Counted from the stretch's first letter, positions 26,256-34,806 are shown. The stretch: DNA of 64,000 bases from Anaerolineaceae bacterium (GCA_002699125.1 PABI01000078.1:83421-147420), one strand, 5' to 3'. A program made the numbers and translations. The notes: generated from the letters alone by a model not told the origin.

Positions 26256-27629
26256 CTATTCTGGTTCAATCACCTCAAGGCCACCCATGTACGGCCGTAA
26301 CACCTCCGGTACCACAATCGATCCATCCGCCTGCTGATTGTTTTCCATAATGGCAATCATTACGCGGGGCAGCGCCAGACCGCTGGCGTTAAGCGTATGT
26401 GGGTGGCGCAGCTTGCCGCCCTCCGTTGGCCGGAATTTGATGTTCGAGCGCCGCGCCTGAAAATCCTCCGAGTTGCTGATCGAGCTGACCTCCAACCATT
26501 CGCCACAGCCCGCCGCCCACACCTCAATGTCATACGTCTTGGTCATGGCAAAGCTCACGTCACCCGTGGCCAAATCCACAAAGCGGTAGCGAAAACCGAG
26601 CGCGTCACAGATGTCCTGAGCGTACCGCTTCATATCTTCCAGCACTTCATAGCTCTTGTCGGGATGGACAAACTGGTACATCTCCACTTTGTCGAACTGG
26701 TGACCGCGCTTGATGCCGCGCACGTCCTTGCCGGCGCTCATCTTCTCGCGCCGCCAGCAGGGCGTGTAGGCCACGTACTTCAGCGGCAGGTCGGCCTCGT
26801 CTAGAATCTCGTCGCGGTGCAGGTTGGTCAGGGCAATTTCGGCCGTGCCCAACCACATGAAATCTTCCTCGGCATCCCGATAAATGTTGTCGAAGAATTT
26901 GGGCAGCTGCCCGGCTCCTTCAAACACATACGAGCGCACCATGAACGGCGGGTAAATCTCGGTAAAGCCATGCTTTTCCAGGTGCGTGTTAAGCATGAAC
27001 TGGATAAGCGCCCGCTGCAAACGCGCCCCAGCCCCGCGCAGCACGTAAAAACGGCTGCCGCTCAACTTTACCCCGCGCTCAAAGTCGATGATGTCGAGCT
27101 CCGTGCCTAAATCCCAATGTGGCTTTGGTTCAAAATCAAACTGCGGCTCGGGCGCACCTTGCGGCTCGTGGAACACGTTGTGCGCTTCGTCCGGACCGAC
27201 AGGAACGCTCTCGTGGGTCAGGTTGGGCACCCACAGCAGATTCTCGTTCAGGCGCGCTTCCACTTCACGCAGTTCCTCATCGTGGGCCGCAATTTTGTCG
27301 CCGATTTCGCGGGTTTCGTCTTTGGCCTGCTCGGCATTGTTTTGTAATGCCGCTACCTGGGTGCGCAGCGCCTCAACAGGCTGGCCAACATCTTGCCCGG
27401 CTTCGGCGCGGCGCAAATCAGCTTCCATCTTCTTCAGGCTGCCCATCCAACGGCCGATTTGTTTCGAGCTTTCGTTCCGCTGGCGACGCAGTTCTTCTAC
27501 TTCAAGCAGTATCTCACGGCGACGGCCATCATCGGCCAAAATTTCATCGATGGGGGCCTCAACGTTGCGCTTGGCGATCTGTTGTTTGACCCATTCCGGT
27601 TTCTCTCGTATCAAGTTAATATCAATCAT
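26256..27629 (-). CDS. serS: Seryl-tRNA synthetase
   Basis: The 457-residue class II synthetase charges tRNA(Ser) with serine. It begins with the family-typical MIDINLIREKPEWVKQQIAKRN, followed by the long antiparallel coiled-coil arm that grips the long variable arm of tRNA(Ser) (about residues 30-110). Motif 2 is CWRREKMSAGKDVRGIKRGHQF. Motif 3 is ASGLALPRVMIAIMEN, with ALPR where many family members have AVGRT. The length is about 30 residues above the bacterial norm, because of a larger insertion after the arm. TTTAGGAG precedes the ATG. A T-box leader (27896-28187) controls the gene. Confidence 0.95.
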   Translation of the reverse strand: MIDINLIREKPEWVKQQIAKRNVEAPIDEILADDGRRREILLEVEELRRQRNESSKQIGRWMGSLKKMEADLRRAEAGQDVGQPVEALRTQVAALQNNAEQAKDETREIGDKIAAHDEELREVEARLNENLLWVPNLTHESVPVGPDEAHNVFHEPQGAPEPQFDFEPKPHWDLGTELDIIDFERGVKLSGSRFYVLRGAGARLQRALIQFMLNTHLEKHGFTEIYPPFMVRSYVFEGAGQLPKFFDNIYRDAEEDFMWLGTAEIALTNLHRDEILDEADLPLKYVAYTPCWRREKMSAGKDVRGIKRGHQFDKVEMYQFVHPDKSYEVLEDMKRYAQDICDALGFRYRFVDLATGDVSFAMTKTYDIEVWAAGCGEWLEVSSISNSEDFQARRSNIKFRPTEGGKLRHPHTLNASGLALPRVMIAIMENNQQADGSIVVPEVLRPYMGGLEVIEPE

Positions 27630-27704
27630 CAGGTTCTCCTAAACAATTTAACGCAAAGGCGCAGAGTAGGGGTTAGGGAAATTTAAGCGCGCTTTGCATT
27701 CATT

Positions 27705-27754
27705 GTAGCCGAGGATTCAATTCCTCGTTTTGCGCGCTAAGAAAGCGCGGCTAC
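27705..27754. repeat. Cruciform-like repeat in the serS leader region
   Basis: The outer arms GTAGCC/GGCTAC enclose two small hairpins: GAGGAtt...aaTTCCTC and a GCGCgc/gcGCGC unit. It lies between the T-box terminator and the serS ribosome binding site. Surrounding bases (GCGCGCTTTG and the GCAAAGGCGCAGAG partial repeat near 27650) belong to the text-like repeats of this genome. Confidence 0.55.
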
Positions 27755-27895
27755 GGTTTTTGGCAAAAGTTATGGACACATTACCCTGCTAGAGATAGAG
27801 GTGGCAACGGTGGCAAAACGGCCGTTTCGTCCCCACTTAGCCTGCTTTTGCGAAATCTGCAATTTGTATCTCATCACAAACCTCCATCTGAAACT

Positions 27896-27931
27896 AAAAA
27901 GCCCCCTCGTCTGTTTCCAGGACGAGGGGGC
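27896..27931 (-). terminator. T-box intrinsic terminator
   Basis: Perfect GCCCCCTCGTC/GACGAGGGGGC stem with a 9-base loop and TTTTT on the minus strand. Its 5' arm overlaps the T-box side of the antiterminator. Confidence 0.92.
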
Positions 27932-28187
27932 CCGTGGTGCCACCTGGTTTTGCCGGTAATCTGTAATCAGTGAATCAGCAATCAGTTTTTTACTGATTAC
28001 CGGCCACCTATTTACTGAACACTGGCCTCAAAAAAGCTGTAACGGGCTGACCCGGCTGGCCTTGTTTCGGCAGCGACTCTAGAGTGGATTTCCGGCTGGA
28101 CAATCATTCGCTTACACCGTCCGCGAACTCTCTGGGGATTGTGACGGCCGTACTTGTCTCTTTCATCGTCGGTATGTATCTTGTTGA
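27896..28187 (-). promoter_or_regulatory. T-box riboswitch leader of serS
   Basis: On the minus strand the leader carries stem I landmarks (AAGTA near the specifier loop, CAGAGAG, GGTGTAAGCGAA). It has the T-box AGGTGGCACCACGGG (complement of 27931-27945) and a perfect 11-bp terminator stem (27901-27911 with 27921-27931), followed by TTTTT. In T-boxes the UGGN bulge pairs with the tRNA acceptor end. Here it is UGGC, which predicts discriminator base G, as expected for tRNA(Ser). A UCC serine codon in GGAAAUCCAC is a plausible specifier. Uncharged tRNA(Ser) binding should favour the antiterminator and let serS be transcribed. Confidence 0.9.
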
Positions 28188-28192
28188 GGGGC

Positions 28193-28221
28193 ATTATAGC
28201 TGGGCGGGAAACGGCCGTCAA
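28193..28221 (-). promoter_or_regulatory. Near-consensus sigma-70 promoter of the serS leader
   Basis: On the minus strand TTGACG (28216-28221) and TATAAT (28193-28198) are separated by exactly 17 bp. Transcription would start near 28186, at the beginning of the T-box leader. The -35 overlaps the stop codon of the upstream GNAT gene, and an ACGGCCGT octamer lies inside the promoter. Confidence 0.88.
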
Positions 28222-29093
28222 CCAAAGAAATATTCGTGGAAGTCGGCAACGGCCGTATATCCAATCTTCTCGTAAATATGGTTCGATACAGGATTACTTA
28301 AGTCTGTGAACAGCGTGCAGAACTGGTAACCTTCGTCCAGCAGCTGCTGGCTGAGCGTGGCCACGCAGGCAGTAGCGTAACCGCGACCGCGCAGTTCGGC
28401 CGGCGTGTACACCAGCGAAATGGTGATGCCGTGCCGCGTCGGGCGCGCTTTGGCGGCCATCGTTACCGGCTCACCTGCTTCATTTTCCCACAGAAACAGA
28501 TCGCCATTCTGCATTTTACCCCGCGCCAACAGCTCGGCCGATTCTAAATCATCACGAATGTTGGCATCTTCATGAAATGCCTGGACCCAGCCAACGACGC
28601 GCTCAAAATCATCGGCATCGGCTAAACGGAGTTGGCCTGGCGGTAGCGTGAGCGGCTGCACCTGCCGTAATTCAAAAACGCGCTGCCTCATGCCCGGTTG
28701 AGGGGAACGCCTGCCCTGAGCGGAGTCGAAGGGGCCGTTCCGCTTCTCCCACAGCGCTGCCCAGGCATCAGCCACGTTGGCCGGCCCCAGCACCGCTGGC
28801 ACCGACCAGCGGCTTTCATCCAGCGTGTCCCACAACGCCTGCACCACCGGCTGGCAATCCGACAAATGACTATACAAGATCATTTTTCGCGGTGGGGTCA
28901 TGACGGCTGCGCCAACCAATTTCCCGTCATCCTCAACCACCGCTAAAAACGGCCGATTCCGCCGCCGTGGTGCGCTCTGGCTCAGTCGAAAGACGATCCC
29001 CAGCATGAGCCCATTTAACACTTCAAATGCTTCGAGATAATTGAGTGCGTTATCCAAAAAATCATTCGGGTTCTTAAACAACCTGACGTTCAT
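28218..29093 (-). CDS. GNAT-family N-acetyltransferase
   Basis: The 291-residue protein has a C-terminal GNAT domain. The acetyl-CoA loop is in SLVYTPAELRGRGYATACVATLSQQLLDEG, followed by CTLFTDLSNPVSNHIYEKIGYTAVADFHEY. The N-terminal 140 residues form a second, degenerate GNAT-like half. The ATG at 29093 is preferred over an upstream TTG. Around residues 118-127 the segment FDSAQGRRSP is encoded by a CCCTGAGCGGAGTCGAAGG element (28714-28734) that looks like an in-frame repeat insertion and should form a surface loop. Substrate unknown. Confidence 0.85.
   Translation of the reverse strand: MNVRLFKNPNDFLDNALNYLEAFEVLNGLMLGIVFRLSQSAPRRRNRPFLAVVEDDGKLVGAAVMTPPRKMILYSHLSDCQPVVQALWDTLDESRWSVPAVLGPANVADAWAALWEKRNGPFDSAQGRRSPQPGMRQRVFELRQVQPLTLPPGQLRLADADDFERVVGWVQAFHEDANIRDDLESAELLARGKMQNGDLFLWENEAGEPVTMAAKARPTRHGITISLVYTPAELRGRGYATACVATLSQQLLDEGYQFCTLFTDLSNPVSNHIYEKIGYTAVADFHEYFFG
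28714..28734. repeat. CTGAGCGGAGTCGAAG element inserted in frame in a GNAT gene
   Basis: Its sequence resembles the element at 48911-48930 (CTGAG-C-NN-AGTCGAAG core). It sits in coding sequence without breaking the frame. Confidence 0.6.
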
Positions 29094-29110
29094 TTCATTT
29101 CCCAACGCCG

Positions 29111-29189
29111 CCCGAACGTAAACGTCCGGGCTAGATATGGAAGCCCCATAGGGGCTTTACACAACTAGCCGAGGGCTTTAGCCCCCGGC
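29111..29189. repeat. Cluster of three small hairpins between genes
   Basis: Three perfect or near-perfect stems follow one another: CCCG-ACGT/ACGT-CGGG (29111-29130), AAGCCCC/GGGGCTT (29141-29157) and GCCGAGGGC/GCCCCCGGC (29168-29189). They separate the ABC exporter gene end (minus strand) from the GNAT start. The middle stem followed by TT could act as a terminator. Confidence 0.65.
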
Positions 29190-29200
29190 GATCTGGCCGA

Positions 29201-31030
29201 TCACGATCGCACATCATTCACAAACTGCCGTTCATACAGTTCACGATACAGTCCCTCTTGCGCCAGCAAATCTTCGTGAACACCTTGCTCAACGATACGG
29301 CCGTCTTCCACCACACAAATCAAATCGGCGCGACGAATGGTGCTCAGCCGGTGGGCAATAACGATGGCCGTGCGCCCTTGCAGCAAGCGCTCCAACGCCT
29401 CCTGGATCAGCGCTTCGGTTAGCGTGTCTACATTGGCCGTCGCTTCGTCCAGAATCAGCAGGCGTGGATCGGCCAACACGGCCCGGGCAATGCAGATGAG
29501 CTGCCGCTGCCCCAGCGAAATGTTCACCCCGCCCTCCAAAATCTGTGTCTCGTAGCCGTCCGGCAGGGCAGCGATAAATTCGTGGGCGTTGGCCATTTGA
29601 GCAGCTTGGGTGACGGCCGTATCCGCCGCTGCTGCATTGCCAAAGCGAATATTTTCCCCGATGGTGCCCGAAAAGAGGAATGGGTCCTGCGACACAATGC
29701 CCGTCTGCGCCCGCAGCGATTGCTGCTGCACCGATTGTACATCCATGCCGTCGATGAGCACCTGCCCTTCGGTGGCGTCGTAAAAACGGGCAATCAGGTT
29801 GGCAATGGAGCTTTTACCCGCACCCGTTGGCCCCACCAGAGCCACTGTCTGCCCGGCGGCGATGTGCAAGTTGATGTTGTGCAGCACCTGCGGCGTCTCC
29901 GGCCGGTAGCGGAAGGAGACATCTTTCAGCTCAACCTCACCGCGCACGCGCGGCATTTCTGTTGCATCGGGCGCGTCGGCTACCGTTGGCTCCGTATCGA
30001 TCAGGCGCAGCACCTCTGCCCCGCCGGCCATGGCCGACTGCATCGTCGTGTAAAGCTGGCTCAGCTCCTGGATGGGCTGGAAGAAGCGGGTAACGTAGGC
30101 CAGAAAAGCAACCAGAACGCCCAGCGTCACCTCGCCCCGACTTACAGCCACGCCGCCAAACCAGAGCACCACGCCTGTAGCCAGCATCCCCATGAACTCA
30201 ATCGTGGGCAAAAACACAAAAGAAAGAGACATCGCATCGACGTGGGCGTCCTTGTTCGATTCGTTGATTTCGTCGAAGCGGGCCTGGGCTACCTCTTCCT
30301 GGGCAAACGCCTGGATGACGCGCATCCCGGCAATGCCTTCGGCCAGATCGCCCACCACGGCGGCCACGCTGGAGCGCGTGCGCCGGAAAGCGACCTTGGC
30401 CCGTCGCGAAAACAGTACCGTCACCAATATCATCAATGGCAAAACGGTAAAAGTGATCAGCGCCAGCCGCGGACTCATCGAGAGCATGACAATAATAATG
30501 CCCAGAAGCACTAGCAAATCGCCAATCAACGTCACCAACCCCTGCGACAGTAAATCGTTGATAACGGCCACGTCGTTCATCACCCGCGAAACGGTGACAC
30601 CAACGATGTGCGTGTCGTGGTAGGCCAGCGGCAGTGCTTGCAAGTGACGGAACATCCCCTCGCGCAAATTGGCTAAGACGCGCTGCCCCACCCAGCCCAG
30701 CAAATAGCGCTGCCCGGCAGACGCACCGTAGAGCAGCACAAACGACCCGGCAGTATAAATGGCTACGCGAATTAAGCCATCTGTATTGCCCTGAGCAATG
30801 TGCTCGTCGATGGCGATTTTGATCAAGTATGGCACCAACAGCGTCATGCCGGTAGCGATCAACATTAAAAAGGTGGCGATGGCCATGTAACGGCCGTATG
30901 GCTTCAAATAGGCCAGCATCCGCACCACCACCCGCTGATCGAATAGCTGCCCAGCCTCTTCCTGGCCGAAGCGGTGCAATGCCCCGCGTGGCCCCATGTT
31001 GGGACCGGTTGATCCGATTGAAAAACTCAT
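29201..31030 (-). CDS. ABC exporter half-transporter, degenerate-signature subunit
   Basis: The 609-residue protein has a six-helix type I exporter membrane domain (about residues 40-335) followed by an ATPase. The ATPase has Walker A ALVGPTGAGKSS, Walker B LLILDEATANVD with the catalytic glutamate, and the H-loop IVIAHRLST. The signature is NISLGQRQL rather than LSGGQ. Its neighbour 31083-32918 shows the opposite defect, which fits a heterodimeric exporter with one consensus and one degenerate ATP site. Substrates of such exporters are drugs, lipids or peptides; none can be assigned. The partner gene lies upstream, 52 bp away. Confidence 0.92.
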   Translation of the reverse strand: MSFSIGSTGPNMGPRGALHRFGQEEAGQLFDQRVVVRMLAYLKPYGRYMAIATFLMLIATGMTLLVPYLIKIAIDEHIAQGNTDGLIRVAIYTAGSFVLLYGASAGQRYLLGWVGQRVLANLREGMFRHLQALPLAYHDTHIVGVTVSRVMNDVAVINDLLSQGLVTLIGDLLVLLGIIIVMLSMSPRLALITFTVLPLMILVTVLFSRRAKVAFRRTRSSVAAVVGDLAEGIAGMRVIQAFAQEEVAQARFDEINESNKDAHVDAMSLSFVFLPTIEFMGMLATGVVLWFGGVAVSRGEVTLGVLVAFLAYVTRFFQPIQELSQLYTTMQSAMAGGAEVLRLIDTEPTVADAPDATEMPRVRGEVELKDVSFRYRPETPQVLHNINLHIAAGQTVALVGPTGAGKSSIANLIARFYDATEGQVLIDGMDVQSVQQQSLRAQTGIVSQDPFLFSGTIGENIRFGNAAAADTAVTQAAQMANAHEFIAALPDGYETQILEGGVNISLGQRQLICIARAVLADPRLLILDEATANVDTLTEALIQEALERLLQGRTAIVIAHRLSTIRRADLICVVEDGRIVEQGVHEDLLAQEGLYRELYERQFVNDVRS

Positions 31031-31050
31031 AGAAAACCCTTTGTTTTTAA

Positions 31051-31115
31051 ATTTTCAGGTGTTCAACTGAATGACAAGTGGGCTACTTGCTCACTTGTTC
31101 ACTTGAAAACTTGAC
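31051..31115. repeat. CAAGTGAACAAGTG repeat overlapping the end of an ABC gene
   Basis: The imperfect inverted repeat is built from CACTTG words. Its inner part encodes the final residues VKFSSEQVSK and the TAG of the ABC gene ending at 31083. Confidence 0.6.
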
Positions 31116-32918
31116 CACCTCTCTCTCCTGCGGCCGCAGCTGCTTATTATAAATCTCTTGATAATGGGCCGATTGGTTTAGCAGCTCATCGTGCGTACCG
31201 CGGGCCACAATCTCCCCTTTTTCCAGAACCAAAATCAGGTCGGCGCGGCGCACGGTGCTCAGGCGGTGGGCGATGACGAAAGTGGTACGGCCGTGCATCA
31301 AATTCTCCAACGCCTGCTGAATCAAGCGCTCCGTTTGCGTGTCCACGCTGGCCGTGGCGTCGTCCAAAATGAGGATGGCCGGATCGGCCAGCAAGGCCCG
31401 GGCAATAGCGATGCGCTGCTTCTGCCCGCCAGACAGCGTCACGCCGCGCTCGCCTACGTGCGTCTCGTACCCCTTGGGCAGCTCACTGATGAAGTCGTGC
31501 GCCTGGGCCGCTTTGGCCGCCGCGATGATGTCCGCTTCGGTAGCATCCGGGTGGCTGAAGGCGATGTTTTCGCCAATGGTGGCGGCAAACAGCGTCGTCT
31601 CTTGCAGCACGATGCCCATCTGGCTGCGCAGCGAGGCCAGCGTCACCTGGCGCAAATCGTGCCCATCGACCAGCACCCGCCCGCCGGTGGGATCGTAAAA
31701 GCGGGGCAGCAAATTCATGATGGTCGATTTGCCTGCACCCGTTGCACCAAGCAGAGCAATCACTTCGCCTGGCTCGGCAGCAAAGTTGATATTTTTCAGC
31801 ACCCGATGCCGCTTCAGGTAGCCAAACGACACATCCTCAAACTGCACCTTGCCCATGATTTTGGGTAGATCAAAGGCATCTGGTGCGTCATCCACGTCGG
31901 GAATCTGGTCTAGAATCTCAAAGATGCGCTCACCAGAAGCCGAGGCCATGATAATGGCCGGCAGCACCAGCCCGATGCGGCGCACTGGCGTGGTGAGCTG
32001 GCCTAAATAGGTGGTGAAGGCCACCAGTTCGCCCAGCGTCAGCGCGTCTTGCGTGACCAGCCAGCCACCGTAGCCAATCACGGCCACCGTGCCCAGGTTG
32101 GCAATCAGGTCCATCATCGGGATGTTGATCGCCTGCAAGCGGGACGACAGCGCCGAGAGGGAAAACCACGTTTCGTTTTGGTTCACAAAACGGCCGATTT
32201 CCGCATCCTCCTGGGCAAACGCTTTGACCACCCGCGCCCCGCGCAAATTTTGCTCTAAATAAGTCGTCAGTACCGCCAACTGGTCCTGAATCGCCAGGGA
32301 AAGGGGGCGGAAGCGGCGGCCAAAACCCAGCGAGCGCCAGACGAGCAGCGGCATGGTGAGCATCACCAGCAGCGCCAGGTTGGGGCTCATGACGAAGAGG
32401 ACAACGGCCGTTGTCAGCAGCAAAAACGCGCCGTCGATGATGCGAAAAGCGGCCCGCCCGGTGAGGAAGCGAATCCGCTCCACGTCCTGAATGGCGCGGG
32501 AGAGCAGTTGGCCGGTTTCGGTGCGGTCGTGGTAGGAGAAGGGCAGGACGGTGAGTTTGTTCTGGATAGCATTGCGCAGGTCGTAGGCCACGGTTTGCGA
32601 GGCTACTTCGGTCCAGCGCCCCTGGAAGAAGGTGAAGATACCCTTGACCAGTGTCAGCCCCAGCAACGCCAGGACTGACCAGCCCAAAAAGCCAATCTCC
32701 TGCTGGCGGATGCCACGGTCGATGATGAGCCGGATAAATTGGGGAATGACCAGGCTCAGCCCGTTGATGATAATCATGGTGGCGTAGGTGCCGATGACGA
32801 GGTTGCGATACGGCCGTAAATAACCAAACGCCCGCCACAAAATGCGCCAGGTATCGCGGTCTCCCCGCTCCACCACGGGCACGTCAGGCGTTTCTAGAGG
32901 TGTGTTGATCGATGTCAT
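31083..32918 (-). CDS. ABC exporter half-transporter, degenerate Walker B subunit
   Basis: The 611-residue protein has a type I exporter membrane domain (about 30-330) and an ATPase with Walker A ALLGATGAGKST, signature LSGGQKQRIAIARAL and Walker B ILILDDATASVD. An aspartate replaces the catalytic glutamate, as in the degenerate sites of TM287/288- or LmrCD-type heterodimers. The intact signature here would complete the good ATP site of the partner. The last ten residues and the stop come from a CAAGTG-type intergenic repeat. There is no clear ribosome binding site before the ATG, and a promoter lies only 7 bases upstream, so a leaderless start is possible. Confidence 0.92.
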   Translation of the reverse strand: MTSINTPLETPDVPVVERGDRDTWRILWRAFGYLRPYRNLVIGTYATMIIINGLSLVIPQFIRLIIDRGIRQQEIGFLGWSVLALLGLTLVKGIFTFFQGRWTEVASQTVAYDLRNAIQNKLTVLPFSYHDRTETGQLLSRAIQDVERIRFLTGRAAFRIIDGAFLLLTTAVVLFVMSPNLALLVMLTMPLLVWRSLGFGRRFRPLSLAIQDQLAVLTTYLEQNLRGARVVKAFAQEDAEIGRFVNQNETWFSLSALSSRLQAINIPMMDLIANLGTVAVIGYGGWLVTQDALTLGELVAFTTYLGQLTTPVRRIGLVLPAIIMASASGERIFEILDQIPDVDDAPDAFDLPKIMGKVQFEDVSFGYLKRHRVLKNINFAAEPGEVIALLGATGAGKSTIMNLLPRFYDPTGGRVLVDGHDLRQVTLASLRSQMGIVLQETTLFAATIGENIAFSHPDATEADIIAAAKAAQAHDFISELPKGYETHVGERGVTLSGGQKQRIAIARALLADPAILILDDATASVDTQTERLIQQALENLMHGRTTFVIAHRLSTVRRADLILVLEKGEIVARGTHDELLNQSAHYQEIYNKQLRPQEREVVKFSSEQVSK

Positions 32919-32925
32919 AAACTGG

Positions 32926-32953
32926 AACGTATCACGAAAAAATGATTTGGCAA
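32926..32953 (-). promoter_or_regulatory. Candidate promoter of the ABC exporter operon
   Basis: TTGCCA and TACGTT are separated by 16 bp. The -10 ends 7 bases before the ATG at 32918, and no Shine-Dalgarno sequence is present. Confidence 0.3.
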
Positions 32954-33022
32954 GCAGGGAATATTACTATTTTGGGGTGAATACGGCCGTTATAAACAAA
33001 GGCTCATCTCCCCGGCAATTGT

Positions 33023-33784
33023 TCACTTTTCACCAGCCTGTTTTGCTTCCAATTGCATTAGCATTTCAAGCGCCTGCGCTTCAGACGGAGCTTGCAAAAC
33101 ATTGTTACTGGCAAACGCTTCTGCGTCAGGATAGCTAGACTGTCGAATTCGATCAGCTGCCTGAACCAGATCATATTTTGTGTGCTGCAAGGCAATCTCT
33201 CCGTCCAGCAAAAGCCAATCCGCCCTGGTTTGGCCAAACGGCATCCCTACACTGCCCGCATTAACCACGCGCGCGTTTCCAACTGTTCGCTCAAACTGCA
33301 TGTGGGTGTGGCCACAAACAACCAGCGAAGCGTTCACTTCCTTAAACCAGGGCAGCAATTTTTCTTCCGGCGTTAAGCGGGTGAACACCTGGATATCGCT
33401 GCGAGGCGTGGCGTGGCAAAACAGGACCTGTCCCCACCCCGCCACCTCTAGCGTGACGGCTGCCGGCCAACTGGCTACGAACTGCTTGTGCTCAGGCGTC
33501 AATGTTTTAGCCAGCCAATGGGCTTCCTCGTCCGCCCGTTCTGAAAGGCCGCCAGGCGGTTCACCAACCAGAACGCGCAAAACCTCCGATTCGGCATTGC
33601 CACGGATGAAATGTGGGGGGAGCGTGATGCTTTGCAGAAGCTGCAACGTTTCATTGGGCAGTGGGCCAGCCACAACATCGCCACCGACAACGACAGCATC
33701 CACCGCCATATGCTCAATCACCCGGAGCACGGCTTCAAGTGCCGGTAAGTTGCCATGAATATCGTAAACGGCCGCAACACGCAT
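33023..33784 (-). CDS. Calcineurin-like metallophosphoesterase (YfcE type)
   Basis: The 253-residue protein carries the phosphoesterase motif series DIHGN (D-x-H-G-N), VVGGDVVAGP (G-D), FIRGNAESE (the G-N-x-E position), FCHATP and VVCGHTHMQF (G-H-T-H). These residues bind two metal ions. The size and motifs resemble small YfcE/MJ0936-type phosphodiesterases of the cytoplasm. The ATG at 33784 has AAAGGGGG at ideal spacing and directly follows the TGA of the VOC gene, so an upstream GTG is rejected. It is last in the minus-strand rhamnose series and may not belong to it functionally. Confidence 0.85.
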   Translation of the reverse strand: MRVAAVYDIHGNLPALEAVLRVIEHMAVDAVVVGGDVVAGPLPNETLQLLQSITLPPHFIRGNAESEVLRVLVGEPPGGLSERADEEAHWLAKTLTPEHKQFVASWPAAVTLEVAGWGQVLFCHATPRSDIQVFTRLTPEEKLLPWFKEVNASLVVCGHTHMQFERTVGNARVVNAGSVGMPFGQTRADWLLLDGEIALQHTKYDLVQAADRIRQSSYPDAEAFASNNVLQAPSEAQALEMLMQLEAKQAGEK

Positions 33785-33785
33785 C

Positions 33786-34223
33786 TCAATCACCCCCTTT
33801 TGCCGCCTGACGCTTTACCAGCGGGTGATCATCATTCAGCTGGAGCAAATCCCACAAGTTGCCGTACAAATCTTCAAACACAGCCACGGTGCCATATTCG
33901 GCTTGCTTGGGCTCGCGGACAAAGTTGATGTCTTTGGCAACCATGCTGCGGTAATCGCGCCAGAAGTCATCCGTGTGCAGAAATAAAAAGACCCGACCGC
34001 CCGTTTGGCGACCAATGAACGGCTCTTGCTCCGGCTTTGCGGCGCGGGCCAGCAAGACGGTTGTTCCGCTTGAGCCCGGCGGGGCCACCACCACCCAGCG
34101 CTTGTCCTGTTCTGGCTGGTAAGTGTCTTCGATGAGTGTGAAATTGAGTTTCTCCGTGTAAAAGGCGATGGCCTCATCGTAGTCACGCACCACCAGGGCA
34201 ATATGAATAATTTCTTGTTTCAT
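33786..34223 (-). CDS. Glyoxalase/VOC-superfamily protein
   Basis: The 145-residue protein is a VOC-fold monomer with two beta-alpha-beta3 modules: HIALVVRDYDEAIAFYTEKLNFTLIED and RVFLFLHTDDFWRDY...YGTVAVFEDLYGNLWDLLQ. Metal-ligand candidates are the N-terminal histidine in IIHIALVV and the glutamate in VFEDLYGN. Such proteins isomerise, cleave or bind small molecules, or confer resistance. Its position downstream of sugar genes might suggest methylglyoxal handling, since DHAP from rhamnose can yield methylglyoxal, but this is speculation. It is tightly packed with the phosphoesterase gene. Confidence 0.85.
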   Translation of the reverse strand: MKQEIIHIALVVRDYDEAIAFYTEKLNFTLIEDTYQPEQDKRWVVVAPPGSSGTTVLLARAAKPEQEPFIGRQTGGRVFLFLHTDDFWRDYRSMVAKDINFVREPKQAEYGTVAVFEDLYGNLWDLLQLNDDHPLVKRQAAKGGD

Positions 34224-34249
34224 TTTGCAGTCGTTACCTTAAAAGAATG

Positions 34250-34311
34250 GGACGCTGATAAACACTGATTTTTTGTTTTCAATCTGCGTCAATCCGCGTT
34301 TATCAGCGTCC
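34250..34311. repeat. Inverted repeat GGACGCTGATAAAC, overlapping the gntK stop
   Basis: The 14-bp perfect arms (34250-34263 and 34298-34311) flank a 34-base loop. The right arm contains the last codons and TGA of gntK. Text-like words such as AATCTGCGTCAATCCGCG fill the loop. Confidence 0.85.
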
Positions 34312-34806
34312 AATAATTTCAGAAATCATGGAAGCGATATCTTGATCGATGTCTACTACGATAGCTGTGGTTGGGTCTGGTTCTTCCAAAGCATCAAACT
34401 GGCTTTGCAGCATCTCGGCCTTCATGTAATGGCCTTCGCGGTGCTGCATGCGCTGCCAGATGAGATCGAAGCTGCCTCTGAGATAGACAAAAATGACATT
34501 TTCCTGGCCTCGTTTTAGCCGCTGGCGATACTTTTCTTTGAGGGCGGAGCAGGCGAGTACGGCCGTTTCCCCCTGCCCCAAATGTTCTGCCATCAAATCA
34601 GCCAGACGGTCCAGCCACGGCCAGCGATCTTCGTCGTTGAGCGGAATGCCCTGGCTCATCTTGGCTACGTTTGCGGCCGGATGAAAATCATCGCCGTCGT
34701 AAAAAGAACAGTCCAGCCGCTGCGCCAGCGCCTGACCCACGGTAGATTTGCCGCAGCCAGAAACACCCATCACCACATACACGCGCCCCGATTCAAGTTT
34801 GCTCAT
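34303..34806 (-). CDS. gntK: Gluconokinase (thermoresistant type)
   Basis: The 167-residue P-loop kinase phosphorylates gluconate to 6-phosphogluconate. It has Walker A VMGVSGCGKSTVG, the substrate-binding DGDDFHPAANVAKMSQGIPLNDEDRWPWL and VLACSALKEKYRQRLK, all typical of GntK. The ATG at 34806 has GAGGAG nine bases upstream. The start overlaps the DUF624 gene end by 14 bases. The final codons and stop lie in the right arm of an inverted repeat. Its presence in the rhamnose operon suggests coordinated use of other plant sugar acids. Confidence 0.92.
   Translation of the reverse strand: MSKLESGRVYVVMGVSGCGKSTVGQALAQRLDCSFYDGDDFHPAANVAKMSQGIPLNDEDRWPWLDRLADLMAEHLGQGETAVLACSALKEKYRQRLKRGQENVIFVYLRGSFDLIWQRMQHREGHYMKAEMLQSQFDALEEPDPTTAIVVDIDQDIASMISEIIGR

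Noticed and set aside
29582..30514. 310-codon plus-strand open frame
   Set aside because: It is antisense to a well-supported ABC exporter gene. Its translation is histidine/arginine/glutamine-rich with no domain, as expected from the complement of a GC-rich gene.
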